This document shows, piece by piece, positions 35,552 through 44,880 of a DNA stretch of 64,000 bases. The notes beneath the pieces were generated by a model. That model saw nothing but the letters and a program-made list of their open reading frames with translations. It ran no database searches and was not told where the DNA came from. The first letter of the stretch is position 1. Each line of letters opens with the position of its first letter. The translations under genes and the position numbers were made by a program. The stretch comes from Vineibacter terrae (GTDB lineage: Bacteria; Pseudomonadota; Alphaproteobacteria; Reyranellales; Reyranellaceae), in NCBI RefSeq assembly GCF_008039615.1, contig NZ_VDUZ01000009.1, positions 149,356-213,355 of the forward strand, in the 5' to 3' direction.

Positions 35552-36676
35552 ATGACCGATTTCCAGGCCGCGATTCTGCATCAGGTGGGGCAGCCCTTGG
35601 CGATCGGCCGCGTCACGATCGACCGGCTCGAGCGTGGCGACGTGCTCGTGCGCATCATGGCATCGGGCCTCTGCCATACCGATCTGGAGGTCATCGACGG
35701 ATCGCTCGCTTATCCCATGCCGATCATCCTCGGGCACGAGGGCGCCGGCGTGGTCGAGGCCGTGGGTGAGGGCGTCGAGGATATCGCCGCCGGCGACCAT
35801 GTCGTGGCCTCGTGGAACCCGCATTGCGGCCACTGCTTCTACTGCCGGCGCGACCAGCCGATCCTGTGCGAGCCGTTCACCTGGCATCAGCCGCGCGGGC
35901 ACCTGCTCGACGGCGCCTCGCGGCTGCGCGCCGGGGCGCAGGCCGTCCACCATTTCTCGGTAGTGTCCTCGCACGCGCAGTATGCGGTGGTGCCGCGGTC
36001 CGGCGCGATCCGCGTGCCGCGCGAGATCCCGTTCGATCGCGCCTGCCTGATCGGCTGCGGCGTGATGACCGGCGTCGGGGCTGCGGTCCGCGTCGCCGCG
36101 GTCCAGGCCGGCGCGACGGTCGCCGTGATCGGCTGCGGCGCGGTCGGCCTGAATGTGATCCAGGGCGCGCGCCTGGTCGGCGCCGGCACGGTCATCGGCA
36201 TCGACCGGGATGCGGCGCGCCGCGACCTGGCGCGGACCTTCGGCGCCGACCTCGCCATCGGCGCGGTGGGCGAGGACGTCGATGCCGGCGTCAAGGCGGC
36301 GACCGCGGGCCGTGGCGCCGACTACGTCTTCGAGGCCGCCGGCAGCGCCGAGGGCTTCCGGCTGGCCACCGAGATCACGCGCCCCGGCGGCCAGCTCGTG
36401 TTCCTCGGCAAGGTGAACGTGTCCCAGGACGTGTCCTTCCGCTGGGGCGCGCTGATGGGCGAGAAGAAGATCACCCGCTCGAGCTACGGCGGCGCCCGGC
36501 CGGAGCGCGACTTTCCGTGGCTGGCGCGCTGCTATCTCGACGGCAAGCTGAAGCTGGACGAGCTGATCACGGCGCGCCTGCCCCTGGCGCGCATCAACGA
36601 TGGCTTCGACGCGATGCGCCGCGGCCAGACGATCCGCACCGTGGTGCAGCCCTGGGATGCGGCGGGCTCGCCTTGA
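35552..36676 (+). CDS. Zinc-dependent alcohol dehydrogenase
   Basis: The 374-residue medium-chain enzyme has catalytic zinc ligands Cys in SGLCHTDLE and His in LGHEGAG. The structural zinc site of four Cys is CGHCFYCRRDQPILC. The NAD loop VAVIGCGAVGLNVIQGA is present. The pattern is nearest to class III / aryl-alcohol type members. It is preceded by a short gap after the binding-protein gene and followed by the PhyH-type dioxygenase on the same strand. The substrate is unknown; an aromatic or branched alcohol is possible. Confidence 0.92.
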   Translation: MTDFQAAILHQVGQPLAIGRVTIDRLERGDVLVRIMASGLCHTDLEVIDGSLAYPMPIILGHEGAGVVEAVGEGVEDIAAGDHVVASWNPHCGHCFYCRRDQPILCEPFTWHQPRGHLLDGASRLRAGAQAVHHFSVVSSHAQYAVVPRSGAIRVPREIPFDRACLIGCGVMTGVGAAVRVAAVQAGATVAVIGCGAVGLNVIQGARLVGAGTVIGIDRDAARRDLARTFGADLAIGAVGEDVDAGVKAATAGRGADYVFEAAGSAEGFRLATEITRPGGQLVFLGKVNVSQDVSFRWGALMGEKKITRSSYGGARPERDFPWLARCYLDGKLKLDELITARLPLARINDGFDAMRRGQTIRTVVQPWDAAGSP

Positions 36677-36770
36677 CGCCTATGGAAGCGCTACCATAGA
36701 GTTCGGGCGTGCCGGCGCACCGATCGATGGTGCGAGCGGATGCAGGAAACGCACAAACGAGGCATGCCGG

Positions 36771-37604
36771 ATGCCCAAGCTTCTCTCGGACGATGCGGTC
36801 GCCGCCTATCAGCGCAACGGCTACCACTTCCCGATCGACGTGCTGACGGAGGCGGAAACTCTGGATCTGCGCCGGCGGCTGGAAGCCCATGAGGCGGGCG
36901 CTGGCGGCCCGATCCAGGGCGACCGCCGGCACAAGGCCCATCTCTACCTGACGTGGCTGAACGACCTGATCCGCCACCCGCGCATCCTCGACACCGTCGA
37001 GGACGTGCTGGGTCCCAATCTCCTGTGCTGGAGCACGAGCTTCTTCATCAAGGAGGCATCGGATGCCGGCTTCGTCTCCTGGCACCAGGACGCGACCTAT
37101 TGGGGCCTGAGCTCGCCCGCCGTCATGACCGTGTGGGTCGCCTTCACGCCGGCCAACCTGCTCAACGGCTGCATGATGTTCATGCCCGGCTCGCACCGCG
37201 AGCAGCTCGAGCATCGCGATACCTTCGACAAGAACAACCTGCTGAGCCGCGGCCAGGAGATCGCCGTCAAGGTCGACGAATCCAAGGGCGTGCCCGCGAT
37301 CCTCAAGCCGGGGCAGGCATCGCTGCACCACGTGCTGCTGGCGCACGGCTCGGCGCCTAACAAATCGGATGATCGCCGTATCGGCTTCGCGATCCGCTAC
37401 ATCCCGACCCATGTCAGCCAGGCGGTCGGCGAGAAGGACAGCGCCACCCTGGTGCGCGGCGTCGACACCTACCATCACTTCGATCATGAGGCGCGGCCGT
37501 CCGCCGACTGCGCGCCCGAGGCGCTGGCCGCCCACGCCGCCATTGTCGGCCGCCAGGTCCAGGTCCTCTACCGCGGCACCGGCCAGGAGCATTTCCGGCC
37601 GTAA
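36771..37604 (+). CDS. Phytanoyl-CoA dioxygenase (PhyH) family protein
   Basis: The 277-residue Fe(II)/2-oxoglutarate oxygenase has the HxD motif in SWHQDATYWGL, the distal His in LHHVLLAHGSAPN, and a following Arg (RRIGFAIRY) that would hold 2-oxoglutarate. FMPGSHREQLEH is a common PhyH segment. The ATG at 36771 has GAGG about 8 bases upstream; longer in-frame starts overlap the dehydrogenase gene. Bacterial members hydroxylate diverse small molecules, so the substrate is open. Confidence 0.88.
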   Translation: MPKLLSDDAVAAYQRNGYHFPIDVLTEAETLDLRRRLEAHEAGAGGPIQGDRRHKAHLYLTWLNDLIRHPRILDTVEDVLGPNLLCWSTSFFIKEASDAGFVSWHQDATYWGLSSPAVMTVWVAFTPANLLNGCMMFMPGSHREQLEHRDTFDKNNLLSRGQEIAVKVDESKGVPAILKPGQASLHHVLLAHGSAPNKSDDRRIGFAIRYIPTHVSQAVGEKDSATLVRGVDTYHHFDHEARPSADCAPEALAAHAAIVGRQVQVLYRGTGQEHFRP

Positions 37605-37608
37605 TCAC

Positions 37609-37691
37609 TGTCATCCCGAGCGCCGCGAGGATCTCCCGCGAATGGCACCTCGTCCGCTTGACGCACGAGATCCTCGCTGCGCTCGGAGTCT
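37609..37691. repeat. Dispersed inverted repeat, imperfect copy
   Basis: The left arm starts at CTGTCATCCCGAGCGC, five bases after the PhyH stop. The right arm (GAGATCCTCGCTGCGCTCGG) has several mismatches and a truncated end. An older or decayed member of the family. Confidence 0.75.
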
Positions 37692-37735
37692 GTGATCTTG
37701 TCCTTCCTCCGGCGGGTAGAGCCAGGGCAGCGCAT

Positions 37736-37887
37736 ATGGCTTCTGTCCTTCTGAGCGAAGCGAAGGATCCCTTGAACGATCGGTTCGCACGGAACCATCG
37801 ATGACGCAAGATGCGGGCTCTCTCGACGGCTCGTGCGTGTCGACGGCTCAAGGGATCCTTCGCTTCGCTCAGGATGACAGAAGCCAT
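37736..37887. repeat. Second inverted-repeat type with 40-base arms
   Basis: Arm 37736-37775 (ATGGCTTCTGTCCTTCTGAG...) and arm 37848-37887 (...CAGGATGACAGAAGCCAT) are near-exact complements around a loop of about 72 bases. The core GAGCGAAGCGAAGGATCC differs from the common family, though the GGATGACAG end is shared. Likely a related but distinct element. Confidence 0.8.
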
Positions 37888-37970
37888 GGGCGATAACCCT
37901 ATCCCTCTCGGGGAAGGATGACGTCACACACTCTTGGGCCGACGCAAAATATCAAGGGGAGAGAGGCGCC

Positions 37971-39254
37971 ATGGAAATGCTGACCGGGATCGCCCTGCTG
38001 CTGGCGTTCCTCGCCGTGGTCGTGCTGATCATCCGCGGCCAGAGTCCGGTGATCATGCTGCTGGTGCTGGCGATCGCCTGGGCGGCGATCTCCGGCATCG
38101 GCGTCAACGACATCCAGGCCAAGATCCTGCAGGGCGGCGGCGTGCAGTTCGCCAGCGCCGTCATCATCATCGTGTTCGGCGCCTGGTTCGCGCAGATCCT
38201 GATCCAGACCGGCATCGCCGAAAGCGTGATCCGCTCGGCCGTCGAGCTGGCCGGCGACCGGCCCATGGTCTCGGCCATGACCGTCACCGTGGTGACGGCG
38301 CTGCTCTTCACGTCGATGTACGGCGTCGGCGCCGCCATCGCCATCGGCGTCATCGCGCTGCCGATCATGATGAGCCAGGGCATCCCGCCGCGGCTGGCGG
38401 CGCCGGCCTTCACCATGGGCATCGGCGCCGGCACGATGGTGAACCTGGTGCAGTTCGGGACGTTCCAGAAGCTGTTTCCCGGCATCGTGTACGGCGGCCC
38501 GCACCTCACCTACTGGGCGGTCGGCGCCTGCGTCTACGTGCTGTGCGCCTGGCTGATGACCGCCATCGTGCTCAAGCGCTCGGGCGTGCGCCAGATGGCG
38601 TCGGTCGACGCCGCCGGCGCTGCGCCGGTGCGCCGGCGCACGCCATACTACACCTACATCGTGCCGATCTTCCCGGTGCTGATGATCATCATCGCGAAGT
38701 GGGAGATCATCCCGACCTTCATCCTCAGCATCGTGCTGGCGCTGGCGCTGACATGGAAGGACCGCACCGTCCAGGGCCACGTCAACCTGTTCAACAAGAC
38801 CTTCTACGACGCGTTTCCGGACATCGCCACGATCGCGGCCCTGTGGACCATCTGCGGCATGATCATCGTCTGTGGCCAGATGCCCCAGGTGTCGGCGTCG
38901 CTGAAGCCGATCTTCGGCCCGATCCTGCCGCACACGCCGCTGCAGGCGGCGATCTTCTTCGGCGTGCTGGGCGGCATCGGCAGCATCTATCGCGGGCCGC
39001 TGGTGGTGATCGGCACCGGCGCCGCGGTGCTGGCGCTGGTGCTGGCCAACAACGAGCTGCCGGTGCCGCTGCTCTACTCGCTGTGGCTGGCGCCGACGGT
39101 GATGCAGGGCAGCGTCGATCCGACCAACTCCTGGACCCTGTGGACGATCGGCTACACCAAGATCTCACACGGCGACTTCCTGAAGACGGCCTTGCCGTTC
39201 GGCTGCCTCATGGTGGCGCTCAATTCCGCCATCGCCTACCTCATGCTGGCCTAG
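37971..39254 (+). CDS. Ion-transporter-superfamily permease (GntP/CitMHS-like)
   Basis: The 427-residue protein has about 11-12 hydrophobic segments. The repeated GGGVQFASAVIIIVFGAWFAQILIQTGIAESVI and GVIALPIMMSQGIPPRLAAPAF recall gluconate or citrate permeases with re-entrant loops. It would move an organic acid with protons or sodium. The hydantoinase-like gene begins 4 bases after its stop, so the pair is surely one transcript and the permease may bring in that enzyme's substrate. GAGAGG precedes the start. The exact family is uncertain. Confidence 0.8.
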   Translation: MEMLTGIALLLAFLAVVVLIIRGQSPVIMLLVLAIAWAAISGIGVNDIQAKILQGGGVQFASAVIIIVFGAWFAQILIQTGIAESVIRSAVELAGDRPMVSAMTVTVVTALLFTSMYGVGAAIAIGVIALPIMMSQGIPPRLAAPAFTMGIGAGTMVNLVQFGTFQKLFPGIVYGGPHLTYWAVGACVYVLCAWLMTAIVLKRSGVRQMASVDAAGAAPVRRRTPYYTYIVPIFPVLMIIIAKWEIIPTFILSIVLALALTWKDRTVQGHVNLFNKTFYDAFPDIATIAALWTICGMIIVCGQMPQVSASLKPIFGPILPHTPLQAAIFFGVLGGIGSIYRGPLVVIGTGAAVLALVLANNELPVPLLYSLWLAPTVMQGSVDPTNSWTLWTIGYTKISHGDFLKTALPFGCLMVALNSAIAYLMLA

Positions 39255-39258
39255 CCCG

Positions 39259-41412
39259 ATGGACAGGAAAGCCTATCGCATCGGCATCGACGTCGGCGGC
39301 ACCTTCACCAAGGCGGTGCTGATCGACAACGCCACCCATGACGTGGTCGGCCGCTATTCCGTGCTGACCACGCATGCCGATTCCCGCGGCGTCGCCAAAG
39401 GCGTGGTGGATGTCTTCCGCAACGTGCTGGAGCGCTCGCGGGTCGATCCCAAGGACGTGATCTTCCTGGCCCACAGCACGACCCAGGCCACCAACGCGCT
39501 GCTGGAAGGCGACGTCGCGCCGGTCGGCGTGATCGGCATGGCCAGCCGCGTCGAGGCCCTGCTGGCGCGCGGGCAGAGCAACATCAGGGAGATCGAGCTG
39601 GCGCCCGGTCGGTTCCTGCGGCCGGCCCATCGCTTCGTCACCACCAGCGCGCTCAGCCCGAATAGCGCGCTGGCCGCCGTCCAGGAGCTGCAGGCCGAGG
39701 GCGCCCGCGTCGTGGTCGCCACCAGCGCCTTCGGCGTCGACGACCACAGCGGCGAGGAGGCGGTGCGCGATGCCGCCGTCGGCGCCGGCGTGCCGGCGAC
39801 CTGCGGTCACGAGATTTCCAAGCTCTACGGGCTGACGACCCGCACCCGCACGGCCGTGATCAACGCCAGCATCCTGCCCAAGATGATCGACACCGCCAGC
39901 ATGACCGAGGCCAGCGTGCGCGAGGCCGGCATCCAGGCGCCGCTGATGATCATGCGCGGCGACGGCGGCGTCATGGATATCCAGGAGATGCGCCGCCGCC
40001 CGGCGATGACCATGCTGTCGGGGCCGGCCGCCAGCGTCGCCGGCGCACTGATGCACCTGCGCGTCTCCGACGGGATCTACTTCGAGGTCGGCGGCACCAG
40101 CACCAATATCGGCGTCATCCGCAACGGCCGGCCCACGGTCAAGTATGCCCGCGTCGGCGGCCACGAGACCTATGTCAGCTCGCTGGACGTGCGCGTGATC
40201 GGCATCGCCGGCGGCAGCATGGTGCGGGCGCGCGACGGCAAGCTGGTCGATGTCGGGCCGCGCAGCGCCCACATCGCCGGCCTGCCTTATGCCGCCTTCG
40301 CCGACCCGGCGGTGTTCGTCGACGCCGAGGTCGAGCTGTTCCAGCCCAAGTCGGACGATCCCGACGACTACGTGTCGATCCGCGTCGCCGACGGCACGCG
40401 CTATGCCATCACCAACACCTGCGCCGCCAACGTGCTGGGTTACGTCAAGCCCGGCCTGCATGCCTACGGCAATCCTGAATCGGCGCGGCGCGCGCTGGCG
40501 CCGCTGGCGGCGCTGCTGGGCTGCCCGATCGAGGAGGCCGCGCGCCAGATCCTCGACCGCGCCACGGGCAAGGCCGTGCCGATCGTGGAGCAGCTGATCG
40601 CCGAGTACGGGCTGGACCGCGACCAGGCCGTGCTGGTGGGCGAGGGCGGCGGCGCCGGCGCGCTGATCCCGTTCACCGCCGAGCGCATGAAGCTGGCCCA
40701 CACCATCTCCAAGGACGCCGAGGTGATCTCCTCCATCGGCGTGGCGCTGGCGCTGGTGCGCGAGAGCGTCGAGCGGGTCATTCCCAATCCGCAGCCCGAC
40801 GATCTGAAGGCGATCAAGCGCGAGGCGTTCGACGCGGTCGTGAGGCTGGGGGCCGCGGCCGAGAACGTCGAGGTCACGATCGAGGTCAACCCGCACACCC
40901 AGCGTGTGCGCGCCACTGCCATGGGCGCTTCCGAGATGCGCGCCCGCACCCGCACCAGCGCGGTCGACGAAGCCGAAGCCAAGGCCATCGGGGCGCGCTC
41001 GATGGGCCTGCCGGTCGAAGCGGTGCGCGTGGCGGCCGAGACCGACCGCATGCGCGTGATCCAGGGAACCATCACCGAGAAGTACTGGAAGATCCTGACC
41101 CGGCGGCGCCACCCGGTGCGCGCCGTGGATCTCGACGGCGTGATCCGCGTGCAGCGCGCCGATGCCAAGGTGAGCCGGGCCGAGGCGCGGCACGGGCTCG
41201 ACTCGCTGAAGGCGATCTGGGAGGAGGCGACGATCTACAACGGCGACAGTGTGATCGTGCCCGACATGTTCATCATCGTGGGCGCCCAGGTCTTGGACCT
41301 CACCGGCGTCGTCGCCCTCGACCAGGCGCTGGCGGTGGCGCGGACCGAGCTCGAAGGGCTGTCTCCCGATGCCGGCGTGGTCTTCATCGCCGTCGCCGGC
41401 ACGCGCCGCTGA
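39259..41412 (+). CDS. Hydantoinase/oxoprolinase family protein (HyuA-like)
   Basis: The 717-residue protein of the acetate-kinase/actin-like fold has the first phosphate loop IGIDVGGTFTKAVLID, a second in GGTSTNIGVIRNG and a third in VGEGGGAGALIPF. The family hydrolyses five-membered cyclic amides with ATP, or carboxylates ketones when paired with a B subunit. No HyuB-type gene is beside it, so the role may be different. It overlaps nothing but follows the permease by 4 bases and precedes the HExxH gene by 1 base. Confidence 0.9.
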   Translation: MDRKAYRIGIDVGGTFTKAVLIDNATHDVVGRYSVLTTHADSRGVAKGVVDVFRNVLERSRVDPKDVIFLAHSTTQATNALLEGDVAPVGVIGMASRVEALLARGQSNIREIELAPGRFLRPAHRFVTTSALSPNSALAAVQELQAEGARVVVATSAFGVDDHSGEEAVRDAAVGAGVPATCGHEISKLYGLTTRTRTAVINASILPKMIDTASMTEASVREAGIQAPLMIMRGDGGVMDIQEMRRRPAMTMLSGPAASVAGALMHLRVSDGIYFEVGGTSTNIGVIRNGRPTVKYARVGGHETYVSSLDVRVIGIAGGSMVRARDGKLVDVGPRSAHIAGLPYAAFADPAVFVDAEVELFQPKSDDPDDYVSIRVADGTRYAITNTCAANVLGYVKPGLHAYGNPESARRALAPLAALLGCPIEEAARQILDRATGKAVPIVEQLIAEYGLDRDQAVLVGEGGGAGALIPFTAERMKLAHTISKDAEVISSIGVALALVRESVERVIPNPQPDDLKAIKREAFDAVVRLGAAAENVEVTIEVNPHTQRVRATAMGASEMRARTRTSAVDEAEAKAIGARSMGLPVEAVRVAAETDRMRVIQGTITEKYWKILTRRRHPVRAVDLDGVIRVQRADAKVSRAEARHGLDSLKAIWEEATIYNGDSVIVPDMFIIVGAQVLDLTGVVALDQALAVARTELEGLSPDAGVVFIAVAGTRR

Positions 41413-41413
41413 G

Positions 41414-42091
41414 ATGCGAGCGGCGCTGGCCGAGCTGCTGGCGCGCGCCGCGCCGGCCGCGACGCCGGTCGCTCTGGGCCTGGTGGAGCTGCAGGCCGAC
41501 CGCCAGTTCCATCGCATTCCGCAAGCCGCGCGGCAGCCACTGGTCGAGGACGCGCTGGCCAGCGGCGAGCAGGCAGCCCGCGCCGGGCGCGCCGCGCATG
41601 GCACGGACGATCCTCAGGTGCTGGCCCGGCGCCTGGGCGTGCGGGTGGAAGTGGTTGCAGGCGAAGGTGGCTTCGGCAGCGTCTCGGTCTTTGCCGACTA
41701 CGTGAAGCGGCCGCCCTGCATCCGTCTCTATGCCCCCGCGATCGACGCCCTGGACCGCCGCCTCGAGGCCTATCCCGACCGTGACCGCCTGGCCGCGGGC
41801 ACGCGCGCGGTCTTTCTCGCGCACGAGCTCTTCCATCATGTCGAAGGGCAGCAGCCGTCGCGCGCCTTGGCGGCGCGGCACCGCGTGGCGCTGTTCGCGC
41901 TTGGCCCCTTGAAGCCCACCGTGGGCCTGGCGTCGCTGGCCGAGATCGCGGCCGGCGCCTTCGCCCAGCATCTGCTGTCGCTGCGCTACCATCCCAAGCT
42001 GCTCGATGTCGTGGCGTTGTTCGCCCGCGATCCCGATGCCGCGCGGCACATGGTCGACCGACTTTGCGTGGCGGAAGCGGGCGGTCGATAG
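41414..42091 (+). CDS. Protein of unknown function with an HExxH zincin motif
   Basis: The 225-residue soluble protein does not match any family I recognise by name. At about residue 137 it has AHELFHHVEG, the HExxH pattern of zinc metallopeptidases, after a hydrophobic strand. A third ligand is not obvious; Glu in LASLAEIAAGAF about 40 residues on is one option. It starts one base after the hydantoinase-like stop, which points to translational coupling and a shared function. It could be a peptidase, a metal-binding regulator, or a remnant. Confidence 0.72.
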   Translation: MRAALAELLARAAPAATPVALGLVELQADRQFHRIPQAARQPLVEDALASGEQAARAGRAAHGTDDPQVLARRLGVRVEVVAGEGGFGSVSVFADYVKRPPCIRLYAPAIDALDRRLEAYPDRDRLAAGTRAVFLAHELFHHVEGQQPSRALAARHRVALFALGPLKPTVGLASLAEIAAGAFAQHLLSLRYHPKLLDVVALFARDPDAARHMVDRLCVAEAGGR

Positions 42092-42233
42092 AAGCTGACT
42101 CGGATGCGACGTCCATGCGCTGGGGCATGCCACTGCGGGCGCGTCGTCTTCCCTGGCGAGGCATTCCCGGCGTAGGCTGGGCGCAGCCGCCGATCACCGC
42201 CACGCGCCAAGCAAGCAAAATCCAGGAGGAACC

Positions 42234-43445
42234 ATGCCCGCCATCCATCGCCGCTCGCTTCTGGCCGGCTCCGCGGCCGCGCTCGCGCTCGCCGGTGTCG
42301 CGCGCGCCGAGGACACGCCCGGCGTGACGGCCACCGAGATCCGTATCGGCAGCACCACGTCGCTCAGCGGTCCGGTGTCGGCGCTGGGGGTGCAGGCCCG
42401 GTGCCAGGAGGCCTTCTTCAGGATGGTCAACGAGCAGGGCGGCATCGCCGGCCGCAAGATCACCTACATCTACTATGACGATGGCTTCAGCCCGCCCAAG
42501 ACCGTGGAGCAGGTGCGCCGCCTGATCGAGGAGGACAAGGTCGCGCTGCTATTCAACATGCTGGGCACCGCGCCCAACTCGGCGGTAGTGAAGTACATCA
42601 ACCAGAAGAAGGTGCCGCACCTGTTCCTGTCGGTGAACGGCGACAAGTGGGGCGACTACAAGACCAATCCCTGGACCATGGGCTTCGCGCCGTCGGCCCG
42701 CATCGAGGCGCAGATCTATGCCAAGCACGCGCTGATGCAGAAGCCCGGCGCCCGCTTTGCGATCCTCTACCAGAACGACGATCTCGGTAAGGACTACCTC
42801 GCCGGCGTTCGCGACGTGCTGGGCGACCGCTTCGCCAGCCAGGCGCAGGCTGTCTCCTACGAGGTGACCGACGCCACGGTCGATTCGCAGATCATCTCGC
42901 TACGCGCCAGCAATGCCGACGTCCTGCTGTCGGGTGGCACAGCCAAGTTCGTCGCGCAGTCGATCCGCAAGGTCAGCGACCTGGGCTGGAAGCCGATGCA
43001 TTTCATCGCCAGCGGTGCCACGTCGGTGGCCGGCGTCATCGAGCCCGTCGGACGCGAGCGTGCGGTCGATGTCATGTCGTCGGCCTACGTCAAGGATCCC
43101 AACGATCCGGCCTGGGACGGCGATGCCGGCATCGCCGAGTACCGCGCCTTCATGCAGAAGCACTTCCCCGACGGCAACGTCAAGGACACCTACAACACCT
43201 ATGCCTACACCGTGGCCCAGGTGCTGATGCGGGTGCTGCGCCAATGCGAGGGCCGCCTGACGCGCGAGAACATCATGCACCAGGCCGCCAATCTGAAGGA
43301 CGTGGAGGTGCCGACCCTGCTGCCCGGCATCACTGTCAACACCAGCCCCACCAACTACCACCCCCTGCGGCAGGTCCAGCTCATGCGCTGGAACGGCCAG
43401 ACATGGGAGCGTTTCGGCAAGATCATCGCCGGCTCGGACGTGTGA
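42234..43445 (+). CDS. Branched-chain amino-acid-type ABC transporter substrate-binding protein (second copy)
   Basis: The 403-residue protein has a twin-arginine-type signal (HRRSLLAGSAAALALAGVARAED) and a type I periplasmic fold (EIRIGSTTSLSGPVSALGVQ, RMVNEQGGIAGRKITY, ILYQNDDLGKDYLAGV). AGGAGG precedes the ATG with ideal spacing. It is a paralogue of the protein at 34212-35444. No permease or ATPase genes are adjacent. It follows the permease/hydantoinase/HExxH group on the same strand, with a 142-base gap likely holding its own promoter. Confidence 0.93.
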   Translation: MPAIHRRSLLAGSAAALALAGVARAEDTPGVTATEIRIGSTTSLSGPVSALGVQARCQEAFFRMVNEQGGIAGRKITYIYYDDGFSPPKTVEQVRRLIEEDKVALLFNMLGTAPNSAVVKYINQKKVPHLFLSVNGDKWGDYKTNPWTMGFAPSARIEAQIYAKHALMQKPGARFAILYQNDDLGKDYLAGVRDVLGDRFASQAQAVSYEVTDATVDSQIISLRASNADVLLSGGTAKFVAQSIRKVSDLGWKPMHFIASGATSVAGVIEPVGRERAVDVMSSAYVKDPNDPAWDGDAGIAEYRAFMQKHFPDGNVKDTYNTYAYTVAQVLMRVLRQCEGRLTRENIMHQAANLKDVEVPTLLPGITVNTSPTNYHPLRQVQLMRWNGQTWERFGKIIAGSDV

Positions 43446-43467
43446 GCCCGCGTCGCCTCCCAAAGGC

Positions 43468-44592
43468 TCAACCGGGGCTGCCTTCCGGCTCTTCGCCGAG
43501 CGCTGTCGCGATCTCCTCGAGGAGCGCCCGGCGGTTCGTCAGACGCGTGAACTCGCGATCCTCGCCTTCCACCATGGCGACGAAATCCGCCTGGCGCCGC
43601 AGGACCGCGCGCGTTCGTTGACTGCGTGGGGCATCGCGCAGCGCATTCGTCCACGCGGTGAAGGCGGACGGCGGCAGCAACGACGACAGCAGCTCACGGG
43701 TGACGTACACACCCCGCTCGAAGACGGTGCCTGTTCCCAGCTGCACCCATTCGCCTTCCTTCATCGGCGGCGTCGGAGGTCCCTTGATCTGCAGGGAGTC
43801 GATGAAGCTGCTGACGATCTGGCGTGCCTGGAAGGGCTGCAAGCCGCCGCTGTCCGAAACGATCACCGGCTGCGGCACGGCGACCTTGCCAGGATCCGGC
43901 AGCCAGGAGGCACCGGGGGGCAACGCTGCCGCCGCCGCGGGAATCTCCGCTGGGAAGACAAACAGGCTGGCGCGCGCCAGTGCCGCCTCGAGCCATGGAT
44001 AGCGGCGCGCGAGCGCCCAGCGTACCTGGCGCGCGGACGCGACCGCCACGAGCTTGCGCTCGCTCGACGGCGAGCGCTCCACGAACACCAGGGCCTGAAG
44101 GCCGCGCATGCGTTCCATCATGACGGCGGCGATATAGAGCCGGGATGTGATCCATTCTTCGCCGGCGCCCAGCGCGACGACCGCGAAATCGGCGGGTCCT
44201 CCGGACTGGACCTGCTCCAGCATCATGCGTGAGGAGTCGTTGATGTCGGCCGAGCTCGTGGCCGTGCGAATGTCATCGAGCAGCGGCGTCGATACGGCGG
44301 CCGTCGCGGGCAGAAGCTCGACCTCGACCTTGAAGATCGACAGCTTCGTGATGCGGCTGCCGATCGCGCTGACAAACCTCGAGATCGGCTGAAAGAAGAT
44401 GCCGGCGATGACCAGGGCTGCGATCGGCCATCCGAGCGCCTTGGCCAGCTCGACCTCGGGGCTCGCCGGCACCGTGGCGGGTGGCGGCGTGGTCGGCGTG
44501 ACGCCGGCAGTTTGCGCGTAGGCCGAGCAGGCGAGGACGATGAGCACGATCGCCGCGAACAGCGGATGACCAGCGTATCTCTGTACGGTCAT
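43468..44592 (-). CDS. Membrane-anchored protein of unknown function
   Basis: The 374-residue protein has a signal-like N-terminus (LFAAIVLIVLACSAYAQ), a Thr/Pro-rich stretch, then a second hydrophobic helix near residue 55-70 (GWPIAALVIAGIFF). A long domain follows, with LYIAAVMMERMRGLQALVFVERSPSSERKLVAVASARQVRWALARRYPWLEAAL. I do not recognise a family. The layout suggests a periplasmic-facing or inner-membrane protein with a large soluble domain. AAGGAAG precedes the start. It converges on the binding-protein gene. Confidence 0.75.
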   Translation of the reverse strand: MTVQRYAGHPLFAAIVLIVLACSAYAQTAGVTPTTPPPATVPASPEVELAKALGWPIAALVIAGIFFQPISRFVSAIGSRITKLSIFKVEVELLPATAAVSTPLLDDIRTATSSADINDSSRMMLEQVQSGGPADFAVVALGAGEEWITSRLYIAAVMMERMRGLQALVFVERSPSSERKLVAVASARQVRWALARRYPWLEAALARASLFVFPAEIPAAAAALPPGASWLPDPGKVAVPQPVIVSDSGGLQPFQARQIVSSFIDSLQIKGPPTPPMKEGEWVQLGTGTVFERGVYVTRELLSSLLPPSAFTAWTNALRDAPRSQRTRAVLRRQADFVAMVEGEDREFTRLTNRRALLEEIATALGEEPEGSPG

Positions 44593-44880
44593 GGCAGCTT
44601 CCTTGAGCTCAAGGAGCCCGATCGGCGGATTGGCAATGATCTTGCCAAGTGAATTCTCCCGCGGATCCTCACGGCAGAAGATACACCCATTTCGGAATTC
44701 TTGTCGCTGCCTTGCGCGACTTGGGCTCCGGAAGAAGTCTAAAAATTTGAGGCCGGCATGAGGGCGAGGCAGGCCCGATGCCGCCTCTCAGCCAAGCAAA
44801 TCCATGGTGCAGGATGTCCCGGGGCGCGTCAGATGTACCGCCCGACGCACGTTCGCGGACCAGGCCGGGGGCGACGCTTG

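Larger units (their letters stand above)
37605..37970. other. 366-base gap holding two inverted repeats
   Basis: The gap between the PhyH gene and the transporter gene has no gene of its own. It contains the imperfect dispersed repeat at 37609-37691 and a longer hairpin of a second type at 37736-37887, both listed separately. A GAGAGG ribosome site at its right end serves the transporter. Confidence 0.6.

Noticed and set aside
39241..41604. Long open frame on the minus strand opposite the hydantoinase-like gene
   Set aside because: Composition is typical of an antisense shadow and no family pattern is visible; the plus-strand gene has three intact nucleotide-binding loops.
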